Assembly (NCBI GenBank): GCA_002404055.1
Contig: DHIZ01000080.1
Span: forward strand, 355-64,354
Origin: Chloroflexi bacterium UBA4733
GTDB taxonomy: Bacteria > Chloroflexota > UBA4733
Direction of reading: 5' to 3'
Length of the DNA: 64,000 nt
Shown here one piece after another: positions 18,310 to 26,131 of this stretch. Position 1 is the first letter of the stretch. Every line of letters starts with the position of its first letter. The position numbers and the translations under genes are program-made. Below the pieces are notes generated by a model, which saw only the letters and a list, made by a program, of their open reading frames with translations, was not told the origin of the DNA and searched no databases.

Positions 18310-19231
18310 GGGCGGCGATGTTGACGAAATAGCCGAAGATCGAGGGAACGATGCCCAGGCCATATTGCGTTGTTTCCACCTCCATGGCGGCAAAGCCCAG
18401 CACGGTGGCGCTACCGCCGGAGTTTCCGCTGGTCAGCACGACCGTGCGCAGGACTGGCGAGCGAACGGCGAGGTCGTGCAGCGCGCTGTCCGATTCGTAC
18501 TGGCAAAGGGTGACGTTATCGCCGACGTTCGTCGTGAAGGTGGTGGCGGCCGTGACGTTCGTATCGATTGCCCCGTCGGAGCAGGATGTGCTGGTTGGCA
18601 AAAACCAGTAATAGCCGTTGGCGCCGGTGAACTTGACGGTGAACTGCTGAACTGGGCCGCCGAAGCCATACGTCGAAAAGCTGGTGAGTTCCACTGCCAC
18701 CGGCAGCAACGGCGCCTGGGGGTAAAGTGCCGGATCATTGCCGTAGGTGGCAATGCCGGCCAGCGCCGCCGTGGCTCCTGCCCCGGCCGTCAGCGAGGTC
18801 CGGCCGATGACGCCGCTGAGGAAGGGCGGGCTGGTGATGCTCGTTGCGACCAATATCTGGCACACCGGCAGCGTGGGTCCTCCCGGCGGCGTCAGCGCCG
18901 AAGTGAGGACATAGGACACGGTCGGGCCGGGTACGCCGTTGCGCAGTGACAGGTAATCGGCCTGCACGTTGGCAGTCGTGTCGCAAAGCCCGCTCTTGCC
19001 GACGGCAAGCGCGCCGGCGAGCGCGGCGGCGTCGGCGGCGTTTTGCGCACTGCGGCGCTGCCCGTAGAGGTATCCGGCATCCACCAGGACCGCCAGAGCA
19101 GCGAACAATACGGGCAGCAGAAGCGCAAACAACACGAGCATCTGGCCGGCCTGGCGGTCCCGGTGGCGACAGGACCTGCAGTCGCTCCCCCGTTCAAAGT
19201 GCTCATGCAAGGTATTTCGCCTTTGAACCAT
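18197..19231 (-). CDS. TadE/TadG-like pilus-assembly protein
   Basis: The protein (344 residues from the ATG at 19231) shows the TadG-type start: basic residues, then GQMLVLFALLLPVLFAALAVLVDAG (a membrane helix) and YGQRRSAQNAADAAALAGA, the Flp pilus-assembly TadE/G-like signature. The rest is an extracytoplasmic beta-rich region with paired cysteines (LPVCQILV, TSTSCSDG, VTLCQYES). The last 40 or so residues after IFGYFVNIAAL are antisense to the end of the amidohydrolase and look non-conserved. No other tad/flp gene is present, so it is an orphan. The start is uncertain: the frame is open to 19249, but the first codons there lie inside a palindromic repeat. Confidence 0.7.
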   Translation of the reverse strand: MVQRRNTLHEHFERGSDCRSCRHRDRQAGQMLVLFALLLPVLFAALAVLVDAGYLYGQRRSAQNAADAAALAGALAVGKSGLCDTTANVQADYLSLRNGVPGPTVSYVLTSALTPPGGPTLPVCQILVATSITSPPFLSGVIGRTSLTAGAGATAALAGIATYGNDPALYPQAPLLPVAVELTSFSTYGFGGPVQQFTVKFTGANGYYWFLPTSTSCSDGAIDTNVTAATTFTTNVGDNVTLCQYESDSALHDLAVRSPVLRTVVLTSGNSGGSATVLGFAAMEVETTQYGLGIVPSIFGYFVNIAALKARSPTTTGSCRQPSSAVPAHRGRPGVWHAGLAAAA

Positions 19232-19237
19232 GGCCGT

Positions 19238-19260
19238 GGGCGTATGCAATACGCCCCTAC
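19238..19260. repeat. Short palindromic intergenic repeat (GGGCGTAT hairpin plus CCTAC)
   Basis: GGGCGTAT (19238-19245) and ATACGCCC (19249-19256) form a perfect 8-bp stem with a GCA loop and are followed by CTAC. The design matches the element at 1643-1665, with different stem bases and the same CCCCTAC end. It lies between the TadG-like and formaldehyde dehydrogenase genes, at the very start of the former. Confidence 0.55.
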
Positions 19261-19281
19261 GTTCCTCCGTCCGTATGCCCC

Positions 19282-20475
19282 CTACGCCGCGATCAGCGCG
19301 TGCGGATCGAGGACGAACTTCCTGGCCGCCCCCTTGTCAAAGTCAGCATAGCCCTTCGGCGCATCATCAAGCGAGATGACGGTGGCGTTGACGGCTTTGG
19401 CGATCTGCACCCTGTCGTGCAAAATGGCCATCATCAGTTGGCGGTGGTAGCGCATCACCGGGCACTGGCCGGTCGTGAAGGACAGCGACTTGGCCCAGCC
19501 CAGGCCGATGCGGACACCGAGCCGCCCGACTCTGGCTGCCTCGTCAACGCCACCGGGGTCGCCGGTGACGTAGAGACCGGGGATGCCCAGCCGTCCACCG
19601 GCGCGCGTGATGGTCATCACGTCGTTGAGCACCGTGGCCGGGGCCTCGCTGGCGCCCGAACCGTGACCGCGGGCCTCGAATCCCACGCAGTCGATGGCGG
19701 CGTCGACTTCCGGCTCGCCCAGGATGGCAGCAATCTGGTCCGGTAACGAGGCGTCTTGCGTCAGATCGATCGTCTCGCAGCCGAAGCGACGGGCCTGGGC
19801 GAGGCGATCGGCATTCATGTCGCTAACGATGACCACTGCCGCGCCGAGCAGTTGGGCCGAGGCGGCGCAGGCCAGACCGACGGGGCCGGCCCCGGCGACG
19901 TACACCGTCGAACCCGTTGTCACACCTGCCGTATAGGCGCCGTGGTACCCGGTGGGGAAGATATCGGACAGCATGGTCAGGTCCTTGATCTTCGCCATAG
20001 CCTGATCGCGGTCGGGGAACTTCAGCAAGTTGAAGTCGGCGTAGGGAACCATCACGTACTCCGCCTGACCGCCGCGCCAGCCTCCCATGTCAACGTAGCC
20101 GTAGGCGGCGCCTGGTCGCGCCGGGTTGACGTTGAGGCAAATGCCGGTCTTGCCTGCCTTGCAGTTCCGGCAGCGGCCGCAGGCGATATTGAAGGGCACC
20201 GATACCAGGTCGCCCTTCTTGATGAATTCGACATCGCGGCCGCACTCAATCACCTCGCCCGTGATCTCATGGCCAAGGGTCTGGCCCGCCGGGGCGGTGG
20301 TGCGGCCGCGCACCATGTGCTGATCACTGCCACAGATGTTGGTGGCGACAACCTTCAGGATCACGCCGTGCTCGCACTTACGGTGCTGTTCCGGCAGGGT
20401 CAACTCCGGGTAGCCGATGTCTTGTACCGTGACTTCCCCCGGGCCCATGTACACCACGCAGCGATTTCCGGCCAT
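19282..20475 (-). CDS. fdhA: Zinc-dependent glutathione-independent formaldehyde dehydrogenase
   Basis: This 397-residue medium-chain dehydrogenase is closely related to Pseudomonas putida formaldehyde dehydrogenase / formaldehyde dismutase. It oxidises formaldehyde to formate with tightly bound NAD. Catalytic zinc ligands C48 (ICGSDQH) and H69-E70 (LGHE) and structural zinc ligands C99, C102, C105 and C113 (CGRCRNCKAGKTGIC) match the positions in that enzyme to within two residues. The NAD site is VYVAGAGPVGLACAASAQ. AAGGAGTGAGTT precedes the ATG. It stands alone between the TadG-like gene and the S41 protease homologue and probably serves in detoxification. Confidence 0.92.
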   Translation of the reverse strand: MAGNRCVVYMGPGEVTVQDIGYPELTLPEQHRKCEHGVILKVVATNICGSDQHMVRGRTTAPAGQTLGHEITGEVIECGRDVEFIKKGDLVSVPFNIACGRCRNCKAGKTGICLNVNPARPGAAYGYVDMGGWRGGQAEYVMVPYADFNLLKFPDRDQAMAKIKDLTMLSDIFPTGYHGAYTAGVTTGSTVYVAGAGPVGLACAASAQLLGAAVVIVSDMNADRLAQARRFGCETIDLTQDASLPDQIAAILGEPEVDAAIDCVGFEARGHGSGASEAPATVLNDVMTITRAGGRLGIPGLYVTGDPGGVDEAARVGRLGVRIGLGWAKSLSFTTGQCPVMRYHRQLMMAILHDRVQIAKAVNATVISLDDAPKGYADFDKGAARKFVLDPHALIAA

Positions 20476-20618
20476 AACTCACTCCTTGCTCGTCTGCAGC
20501 GCCCCCTGCCATCGGTACGCCAGTGTTGCCGACAGGGGCCATACCAGGATTGTAGGGCTGATCCGCCACGGACGCCAGTTTGGGCCCGGACTGGCGGTGG
20601 CGGGGCTACCGGTGATCG

Positions 20619-21881
20619 TCAATGCCCGGTTCCCGCGACCGCCTCCAGCAGTTGGACACCGCGCACGAGCACGGTGTCTTCATTGGAGAGGACCTGATCG
20701 TTCCTGGTCGGGAAGTTGAGGGTGGTTGGGGTGACGGCTTGCCTGCCGGCGGGAAGCGCCACCGTCACGTCCGGTGTGATGCCCTGCTTCCAGATCGACT
20801 GGCCCTTGGGCGTGAGCCATTCGGCAGTCCCCAGTAGCAAGGCGGAACCGTCGAGCAGGCGGTACGTGGAGAGGACCGTGCCGGTGCCATCGGTAACGCT
20901 GCCGACCAGCCGCCCCCGCTGGTTGTCGTGGATGGCGGCAGCGAAGATTTCCGCAGCGCTGGCCGTGCCGTGGTCAATCAGTACAATCACCGGATCGGCA
21001 GTATCGACCGCCCCTGGCAACACGTTGAAGGGCTGTACGTGGCCGTGGCTGTCGCGTTGGATGAGGACTTTGCCCGATGGTAGGAACAGGCTGGAGACGG
21101 AAACCGCTTCGTCGAGCAAGCCACCAGGGTCGCCCCGCACATCGAGCACAAACTCCGTAGCGCCCTGTGCCTTCGCGGTGGTCACGGCCGTGCGTACGCT
21201 CCCCGTCGTGCCCTGGTTGAATTCGCTGATGGCGATGTCGGCGATAGGCGTTCCGGGCAGCATCTGCCAGCGCACTGATGTGAGTTGGATATCGGAACGC
21301 GTGAGCGTCAGGGTTTGTACAGTCGACGACCCGGCATGGCGGACGCCGAGTTGCACGGTCGAGCCACGAGGGCCGCGCATTGCCGTGGCCGCGGCATCCG
21401 AGCTCATACCGGCTGTGGCCTTGCCGTCAATTGTCGTGATCACGTCGCCCAGTTGCATGCCGGCGAGACTGGCCGGTGAGTTGGGATAGACCTCCTGGAC
21501 AGTGACGTTACCGCTACTCGTCGTCAGCACCACGCCGATGCCTGTGAAACGCCCTTGCAGGTGGTTTTCCGCATTCGTGTAGTCTGCCCTGGTGAGGAAG
21601 CGAGTGTGGCCGGGATCGTCCAGGGTGGCCAGCATGCCGCGAATCGCGCCGTAGGTCATCTGCTCGGCGTCCAATTTGGAATGGTCCACATAGTTCCCGA
21701 GGACAATGTTCCACACTTGCCAGAACACCTGGAACTGCGTCGCCATGCCGGGTGCGCCCGACTCCGGTGCGCCAACCACGCCGCGCACCGCCGGCGCCGC
21801 CCAGACTCCGACTCCAAAGGAAATGAGCACGACCAGACTGAGGCCGATGCCGGACAGGAGGATACGCCAGGAACGCTGCAC
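20619..21881 (-). CDS. S41 (CtpA/Prc) protease homologue lacking the catalytic lysine
   Basis: This 420-residue membrane-anchored protein has the C-terminal processing protease layout. A signal anchor (about 8-30) and a helical region (VFWQVWNIVLGNYVD) precede a PDZ domain (FTGIGVVL to GDVITTIDGK) and the S41 core. The core keeps FVLDVRGDPGGLLDEA and the nucleophile motif HGTASAAEIF. Where active enzymes carry GKGxVQ, this protein reads GTGTVL, so the general-base Lys is a Thr; the codon is ACC. It may be inactive or use another base. The GTG start has AAAGGAG before it. It is not in an obvious operon. Confidence 0.85.
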   Translation of the reverse strand: MQRSWRILLSGIGLSLVVLISFGVGVWAAPAVRGVVGAPESGAPGMATQFQVFWQVWNIVLGNYVDHSKLDAEQMTYGAIRGMLATLDDPGHTRFLTRADYTNAENHLQGRFTGIGVVLTTSSGNVTVQEVYPNSPASLAGMQLGDVITTIDGKATAGMSSDAAATAMRGPRGSTVQLGVRHAGSSTVQTLTLTRSDIQLTSVRWQMLPGTPIADIAISEFNQGTTGSVRTAVTTAKAQGATEFVLDVRGDPGGLLDEAVSVSSLFLPSGKVLIQRDSHGHVQPFNVLPGAVDTADPVIVLIDHGTASAAEIFAAAIHDNQRGRLVGSVTDGTGTVLSTYRLLDGSALLLGTAEWLTPKGQSIWKQGITPDVTVALPAGRQAVTPTTLNFPTRNDQVLSNEDTVLVRGVQLLEAVAGTGH

Positions 21882-21988
21882 ACGGGACTCCTTTCACCTG
21901 TGCCCACCATGATAGATTAGGAACGGTCGCTGATAGGCTAAATGGCGGTTTGCTTGCCAGGTATGGCGTGACTGAGTGATGGAGTGAC

Positions 21989-22948
21989 GTGCCTCTGCGT
22001 ATCAGCGTTGCGATAGCGAACATGAACGGCCGGCGCTATCTTGCACCATGCCTGCAGGCCCTGGCAGCCCAGACGCGGCAACCCGACGAGGTCGTCGTCG
22101 TTGACAGTGCTTCGGCCGATGGCTCACAGGAGTTGTTGGCGACGGACTTTGCCGACGTTCGCCTCGTCGACCTCCAACGACGGCCGGGCATCGCCGCCGC
22201 CTTCAATGCCTGTGTTAGCCACACGCGGGGCGATGCCGTCGTACTGTTGAACAACGACACGGAGGTCGCACCCGGCTGGCTTGCGGCGCTGGAAAACGAA
22301 TTCACGGCCCGGGCACGCGCCGGTTCCTTTGCCAGCAAGGTGCTCTTCGCCAGGGATCGTCGGACGATCAACGCTGTCGGTGACTTCTACACGCCGGAAG
22401 GGCGCCCCGGCAATCGCGGTGTCTGGGAAGTGGACAACGGTCAGTACGACCGGCCGGCCTGGGTGTTTGGCGCCATGGCGGCAGCCGCCCTGTACCGCCG
22501 CACCGCGCTGGACGATGTTGGACCGTTCGATGAGGGCCTCGGTTCCTACTGCGAGGACGTTGATTGGGCCTTCCGAGCGCAGTTGCGCGGCTGGCCCTGT
22601 CGTTACGTGCCGGAGGCAGTCGTCTATCATCACGGCAGCGCGACCGGCGGTGGCGAGCTGGCTTCCTACTCCTGCGGCCGCAACTTTCCCCTGGTCTTCG
22701 TCAAGAATATGCCGCCTCCGCTGTACCGCCGCTACTTCGGACGCATGCTGCTCCGGCAGTCGCGTGACCTGCTGGAGACGCTGCCCCACCTGCGGGAACC
22801 TGCCGCTCGCGCCAGAATTCGCGGGCAGGCTGCCGCCATTCGAGCCTTACCGGACTATCTCCGGCGGCGCCGCCACGTCCAACGTACCCGCCGCGTGAGC
22901 GCCGCGGCGATTGAACGGATACTGGGAGAAGATGGGATGAGGGAATGA
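21989..22948 (+). CDS. GT2 family glycosyltransferase (rhamnosyltransferase-like)
   Basis: This 319-residue GT-A fold enzyme transfers a sugar from a nucleotide donor. The N-terminus RISVAIANMNGRRYLAPCL is followed by VVVDSASADGS, then the metal-binding region VVLLNNDTEVAPGWL and the acceptor-site EDVDWAFRAQLRGWP, as in rhamnosyltransferases and related GT2 enzymes. The start is a GTG. It begins a run of four genes for glycan or glycoprotein assembly that ends with the Agl23 homologue on the other strand. A purine-rich GATGAG tract follows its stop. Confidence 0.87.
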   Translation: MPLRISVAIANMNGRRYLAPCLQALAAQTRQPDEVVVVDSASADGSQELLATDFADVRLVDLQRRPGIAAAFNACVSHTRGDAVVLLNNDTEVAPGWLAALENEFTARARAGSFASKVLFARDRRTINAVGDFYTPEGRPGNRGVWEVDNGQYDRPAWVFGAMAAAALYRRTALDDVGPFDEGLGSYCEDVDWAFRAQLRGWPCRYVPEAVVYHHGSATGGGELASYSCGRNFPLVFVKNMPPPLYRRYFGRMLLRQSRDLLETLPHLREPAARARIRGQAAAIRALPDYLRRRRHVQRTRRVSAAAIERILGEDGMRE

Positions 22949-22960
22949 GGCGATGAGGGG
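22931..22960. repeat. GATGAG-type simple repeat
   Basis: This purine-rich tract is built from imperfect GATGAG/GAATGAG units at the end of the first GT2 gene. Complementary CTCATC units occur at 23018-23041, inside the start of the next gene, and similar GATGAG units at 39837-39864. These look like copies of one dispersed low-complexity repeat. Confidence 0.45.
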
Positions 22961-22984
22961 GCTGGGGATGCGGGCTATCAGGGA

Positions 22985-23839
22985 ATGAGCGACATCGAAA
23001 ACTCCGCCCTCCGTTTTCCTCATCTCCTCATCTCCTCATCCACGGTCTCGCTGCGCTCGCCGGCGCCCCCCATCCCCCACCTCACGGTCGTCGTTCCGGC
23101 GTATAACGAGGCGGCGCGGTTGCCGGGGACCCTTGACCAGATGGTGACGTACTTCGGTGAGCAAGCGTACGATTGGCGTATCTGCGTCGTGGATGATGGC
23201 AGTAGCGACGGGACGGCTGCCCTGGCCCGCCAGTGGGCGGACCGCGAGCCGCGGCTTACCGTCATCGGCAACGATCATCGGGGGAAGGCCTTTGCAGTCC
23301 GCACCGGTATCCTGGCAGCCCGCAGCGCGTATGTGGCCTTTTCCGACGCCGATCTGTCGGTGCCGATACGGGAGATTGAGCGGTTGCTTAGCGCCCTTGA
23401 AAGCGGGGCTGACGTTGCCATCGGCTCGCGGGAAGGCCCCGGCGCGCATCGTTACGGCGAGCCGGCTTACCGGCACCTCATGGGGCGCGTCTACAACCTG
23501 CTCTATCGCAGCGTCCTTTTGCCGGGGGTCTCGGACTCGCAATGCGGCTTCAAGGCTTTTCGGACAGCGGTCGCGCACGACCTGTTCCAGCGCATGCTGG
23601 TGTACGGCGCCGACGCTCGGCCCATCACCGGCGGCATGGTGACAGGCTTCGATACGGAGCTGCTGTTTTTGGCACGGCGTCGGGGTTACCGCCTGGACGA
23701 GATCGGTGTCGACTGGTATTATGGAAAGGCGAGCAAGGTGCGCCCCGTGCGCGATACTGAGCGGATGATCGTCGACGTCTTCAAGATACGTGCGTATGCC
23801 GGCGCCGGGCGTTATGGCGCCAAAGCCAGGCGACCGTGA
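22985..23839 (+). CDS. Dolichyl-phosphate glucosyltransferase-like GT2 enzyme
   Basis: This 284-residue GT2 enzyme of the polyprenyl-phosphate hexose synthase group (Alg5/DPG synthase-like) probably loads glucose or another hexose onto a lipid phosphate carrier. Motifs are LTVVVPAYNEAARLPGTL, CVVDDGSSDGTAALA, the metal-site VAFSDADLSVP, and the family-typical GVSDSQCGFKAFR. The first 30 residues ([19 protein letters not shown]) precede conserved sequence and are encoded partly by a CTCATC simple repeat. They may be translated as an added tail, since no later start codon fits. The next gene overlaps its stop by 4 bp (GTGA). Confidence 0.87.
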   Translation: MSDIENSALRFPHLLISSSTVSLRSPAPPIPHLTVVVPAYNEAARLPGTLDQMVTYFGEQAYDWRICVVDDGSSDGTAALARQWADREPRLTVIGNDHRGKAFAVRTGILAARSAYVAFSDADLSVPIREIERLLSALESGADVAIGSREGPGAHRYGEPAYRHLMGRVYNLLYRSVLLPGVSDSQCGFKAFRTAVAHDLFQRMLVYGADARPITGGMVTGFDTELLFLARRRGYRLDEIGVDWYYGKASKVRPVRDTERMIVDVFKIRAYAGAGRYGAKARRP

Positions 23840-25230
23840 ACGCGGCGACTGTCTTCCCCAGCGACGGCGCGGATGCTGCCGGACCAGCGGCGCGGGGCAC
23901 GCATGATCCCCCGCCGTTGACCCCGCTATATTGGGGACTGCTGGCGGTCATCGGCGTCGTCTACCTCGTACTGGCCGTCGGTTGGAACCGAGCGACGCCA
24001 CCGTTCGACAACCCGGACGAACCTGCCCAGTGGAACTATGTACGCGCTGTTGCCGACACCGGTAGCTTGCCAGTGTTGCGGGTGGGCGACGATCCGGCGC
24101 AGTTGCTGGACCGCTTGCGCTCGGCGCGCTTCCCCGCTGGTGAGTCGATTGATACCATCCGGTACGAATCGCACCAGCCGCCGCTGTACTACGCGACAGC
24201 GGCAATAGTCTACAAGCTCACGGCACGCCTTTCGCTGAAGCAGCACGTGGAAGCCGTCCGCCTCCTGTCCACGCTCTTCGGCGTCCTCACGATCCTGGCG
24301 TCCTGGCGGTTGACGCGCCTGCTGCTGCCGGCCGAGCCGGCGCTGGCGCTGGCTACTGCCTCGTTTGTCGCATTCGTGCCGATGCACATCAACATGACGG
24401 CGGCTGTGGAGAACGATGCGTTCAGCAACCTGCTGCTGACCCTCAGCATGCTGGGTTTGCTGCTCTGGCTGCAGCGAGGCTTTGCCTGGCGCGGCGCGCT
24501 GGTATTGGGGTTGGTAATGGGCCTGGCGTTGCTGACGAAAGTAACGGCGCTGGTCGTATTGCCGTTAGCCCTGCTCGCTGCATTTCTGCGCTACCAGCGC
24601 GCCAGCGCCGACGGCAGGCATGCCCACCCGTTCGGCGCGCTGCTGGTTGCCTATGCGGTCACGTTGGTCATGTGGGGGGGGTGGGTCATTCGCAACGTGC
24701 TGACTTATGGCTGGCACGATCCGCTCGCCTTGGATATCAATCGCCTGGTGGTGCCGCAACCACTCACGGGTCCCGTTACATTGGCTGCCGCCCAGCGCTT
24801 CATCACCATTAGCTTTGACTCCTTCTGGGCCCAGTTCGGCTGGATGGGCATTCCTGTTCCCAGGGTCTACCCGGTCCTGACGCTGTTGTCGGCGCTGGCC
24901 GCCGTTGGCCTGGTCGTCGCCCTCGTTCGCGCGCTGCGCACACAGAGTGCGGTCGCCAATCTGCGGGCGAGGGCAGGCGAATTCATCCTGGTGCTGAGCT
25001 GGCCTCTGCTGGTCTTCGCCTCCGATGTCCAGTACAACCTGACTTTCATCCAGGCGCAGGGGCGCTACCTGTTCCCTGCTGTCGGCGGCATCGGTCTCTT
25101 CTTCATGCTCGGCCTGTCCCGCCTCGCCAGCCCGCGGCTCTCGACGTTGACGATCGCGACAGTGTCAGTACTCCTCGCGGTTCTTTCCGCAGTGCTGTTG
25201 AAGACCGTCGTCGTGCCGGCCTGGCGGTAG
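23836..25230 (+). CDS. Multi-spanning membrane protein, GT39/DUF2142-like
   Basis: This 464-residue integral membrane protein has about ten to twelve helices. An N-terminal helix (LLAVIGVVYLVLAVGW) is followed by the loop DNPDEPAQWNYVRAV, whose acidic DE pair is typical of the first extracytoplasmic loop in lipid-phosphate-sugar-dependent glycosyltransferases of the GT-C fold. The upstream enzyme would supply the activated lipid-linked sugar. The start codon GTG overlaps the upstream stop by 4 bp. The acceptor is unknown; cell-wall polymer or surface protein are the likely choices. Confidence 0.75.
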   Translation: MNAATVFPSDGADAAGPAARGTHDPPPLTPLYWGLLAVIGVVYLVLAVGWNRATPPFDNPDEPAQWNYVRAVADTGSLPVLRVGDDPAQLLDRLRSARFPAGESIDTIRYESHQPPLYYATAAIVYKLTARLSLKQHVEAVRLLSTLFGVLTILASWRLTRLLLPAEPALALATASFVAFVPMHINMTAAVENDAFSNLLLTLSMLGLLLWLQRGFAWRGALVLGLVMGLALLTKVTALVVLPLALLAAFLRYQRASADGRHAHPFGALLVAYAVTLVMWGGWVIRNVLTYGWHDPLALDINRLVVPQPLTGPVTLAAAQRFITISFDSFWAQFGWMGIPVPRVYPVLTLLSALAAVGLVVALVRALRTQSAVANLRARAGEFILVLSWPLLVFASDVQYNLTFIQAQGRYLFPAVGGIGLFFMLGLSRLASPRLSTLTIATVSVLLAVLSAVLLKTVVVPAWR

Positions 25231-25285
25231 CAGGACGAGCGTCAGATAGTTCGCCGTGTCCGATCCGAATATGAGCAGCGCGGCA

Positions 25286-25351
25286 GGCGCGGAGGCAGAC
25301 CCCTTCCGGCTCGCACCGCTCGCCAGGTTTCCCCCTGACGGGAGAAACCTT
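25286..25351 (+). repeat. 66-bp inverted repeat, left arm
   Basis: Bases 25286-25351 are the exact reverse complement of 25695-25760. Each arm contains its own hairpin (AGGTTT...AAACCT around CCCCCTGACGGG). Weaker similarity continues toward the centre beyond 25351. No coding potential is evident in the arm. Together with the right arm it encloses a second, shorter inverted-repeat element. Confidence 0.8.
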
Positions 25352-25482
25352 CCGTGCAATGCAGGGCACGGCTGCGTGGGGGAATCCACGTTCGGACGGG
25401 AGCGTCGTTCGGAAGGAGCGCTGCCGCATAGGAACGGCAGGGGTTCGGGGCGTTCACAAACGCGGCAGCCCACTGTCCGGTG

Positions 25483-25621
25483 CCTAGGAGTCTGTCTGAC
25501 TTGCGCTGAATCTTCACTGGGTCATGCATCATGACAAGCGGAAACTGCACGATTATAAGTGCTGCCTTGAGAATCGCATGGCCTGGGGAGAGATAATTGG
25601 TAAGTCAGACAGACTCCTAGG
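25483..25621. mobile_element. 139-bp MITE-like element with 20-bp perfect terminal inverted repeats
   Basis: CCTAGGAGTCTGTCTGACTT (25483-25502) is the exact reverse complement of 25602-25621. The interior is about 99 bp, AT-richer than its surroundings, and has no protein motif. If the outer CTAG on each side is read as a target duplication, the terminal repeats begin GAGTCTGTCTGAC. CTAG is the duplication made by the IS5 group, so this may be a non-autonomous IS5-type derivative. Because CTAG is palindromic, the duplication cannot be told apart from the repeat using one copy. Confidence 0.65.
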
Positions 25622-25694
25622 CCGAACGTACCCAATTGAGAGGTTGCCCAGTGCAATCGCACACGCCTCGGCTACCGTCCCCCGCACTGCAGGA

Positions 25695-25760
25695 AAGGTT
25701 TCTCCCGTCAGGGGGAAACCTGGCGAGCGGTGCGAGCCGGAAGGGGTCTGCCTCCGCGCC
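25695..25760 (-). repeat. 66-bp inverted repeat, right arm
   Basis: This is the exact reverse complement of 25286-25351. The two arms are 343 bp apart and the MITE-like element sits between them. The 607 bp between the membrane transferase stop (25230) and the ribbon-helix-helix gene (25838) contains only these nested repeats; no gene is seen there. Confidence 0.8.
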
Positions 25761-25837
25761 GCCAAGCCCAAGGTTTCCAATTGCATGTGGTGTGTCAGAT
25801 GGCGTGTCAGCCATTATATGGCGTTACACGCCGCGTC

Positions 25838-26110
25838 TCAACGCGAGGTCTCTGCGAGACTGAATACCTCCGCATCAGCGACAGCGAACTCTTCGGCTAT
25901 TGCGATCGCCTCCGTCTGGTACAGCGCATCATCCGCCATTCCGGCGAAGGCTGCGTCAATGGCAGCGCGCTTCTGCGCCGCCAGTTCACGTCGGAGCGCA
26001 TTAACGACAAAGACGTTGCGGTTTGGGACAAGGCTGTCCTGCACGGCCTGATCGATCTCTTTCAGTAAATCGTTGGGAACCGCAATAGTGGTGCGTGTTG
26101 ACGCCGCCAT
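25838..26110 (-). CDS. Ribbon-helix-helix (CopG/antitoxin-like) protein, orphan
   Basis: This 90-residue protein has an N-terminal ribbon-helix-helix signature: TRTTIAVPNDLLKEIDQAVQ forms the strand and first helix, and NRNVFVVNALRREL the second. An acidic helical tail (AIAIAEEFAVADAEVF) follows, as in antitoxins that use the tail to bind a toxin. The ATG at 26110 has AGAAGG at good spacing and is chosen over one six codons earlier. No toxin-like gene lies on either side: upstream is the Agl23 homologue (22 bp away, same strand) and downstream the repeat region. Confidence 0.8.
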   Translation of the reverse strand: MAASTRTTIAVPNDLLKEIDQAVQDSLVPNRNVFVVNALRRELAAQKRAAIDAAFAGMADDALYQTEAIAIAEEFAVADAEVFSLAETSR

Positions 26111-26131
26111 TATCCATTCCTTCTGCATGTC

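Noticed and set aside
18269..18949. 226-codon frame antisense to the TadG-like gene
   Set aside because: The TadG signature lies on the minus strand. The plus-strand frame is low complexity (Gly/Arg-rich).
22931..23041. CRISPR-like array from repeated GATGAG/CTCATC units
   Set aside because: Units are 6-8 bp without spacers of constant length. This is a simple-sequence repeat. No CRISPR repeat or cas gene was seen in the window.
26110..26128. Start of the ribbon-helix-helix gene at 26128
   Set aside because: The ribosome site for that ATG is too close (3 nt), while the ATG at 26110 has AGAAGG at normal spacing and gives the usual short N-terminus.
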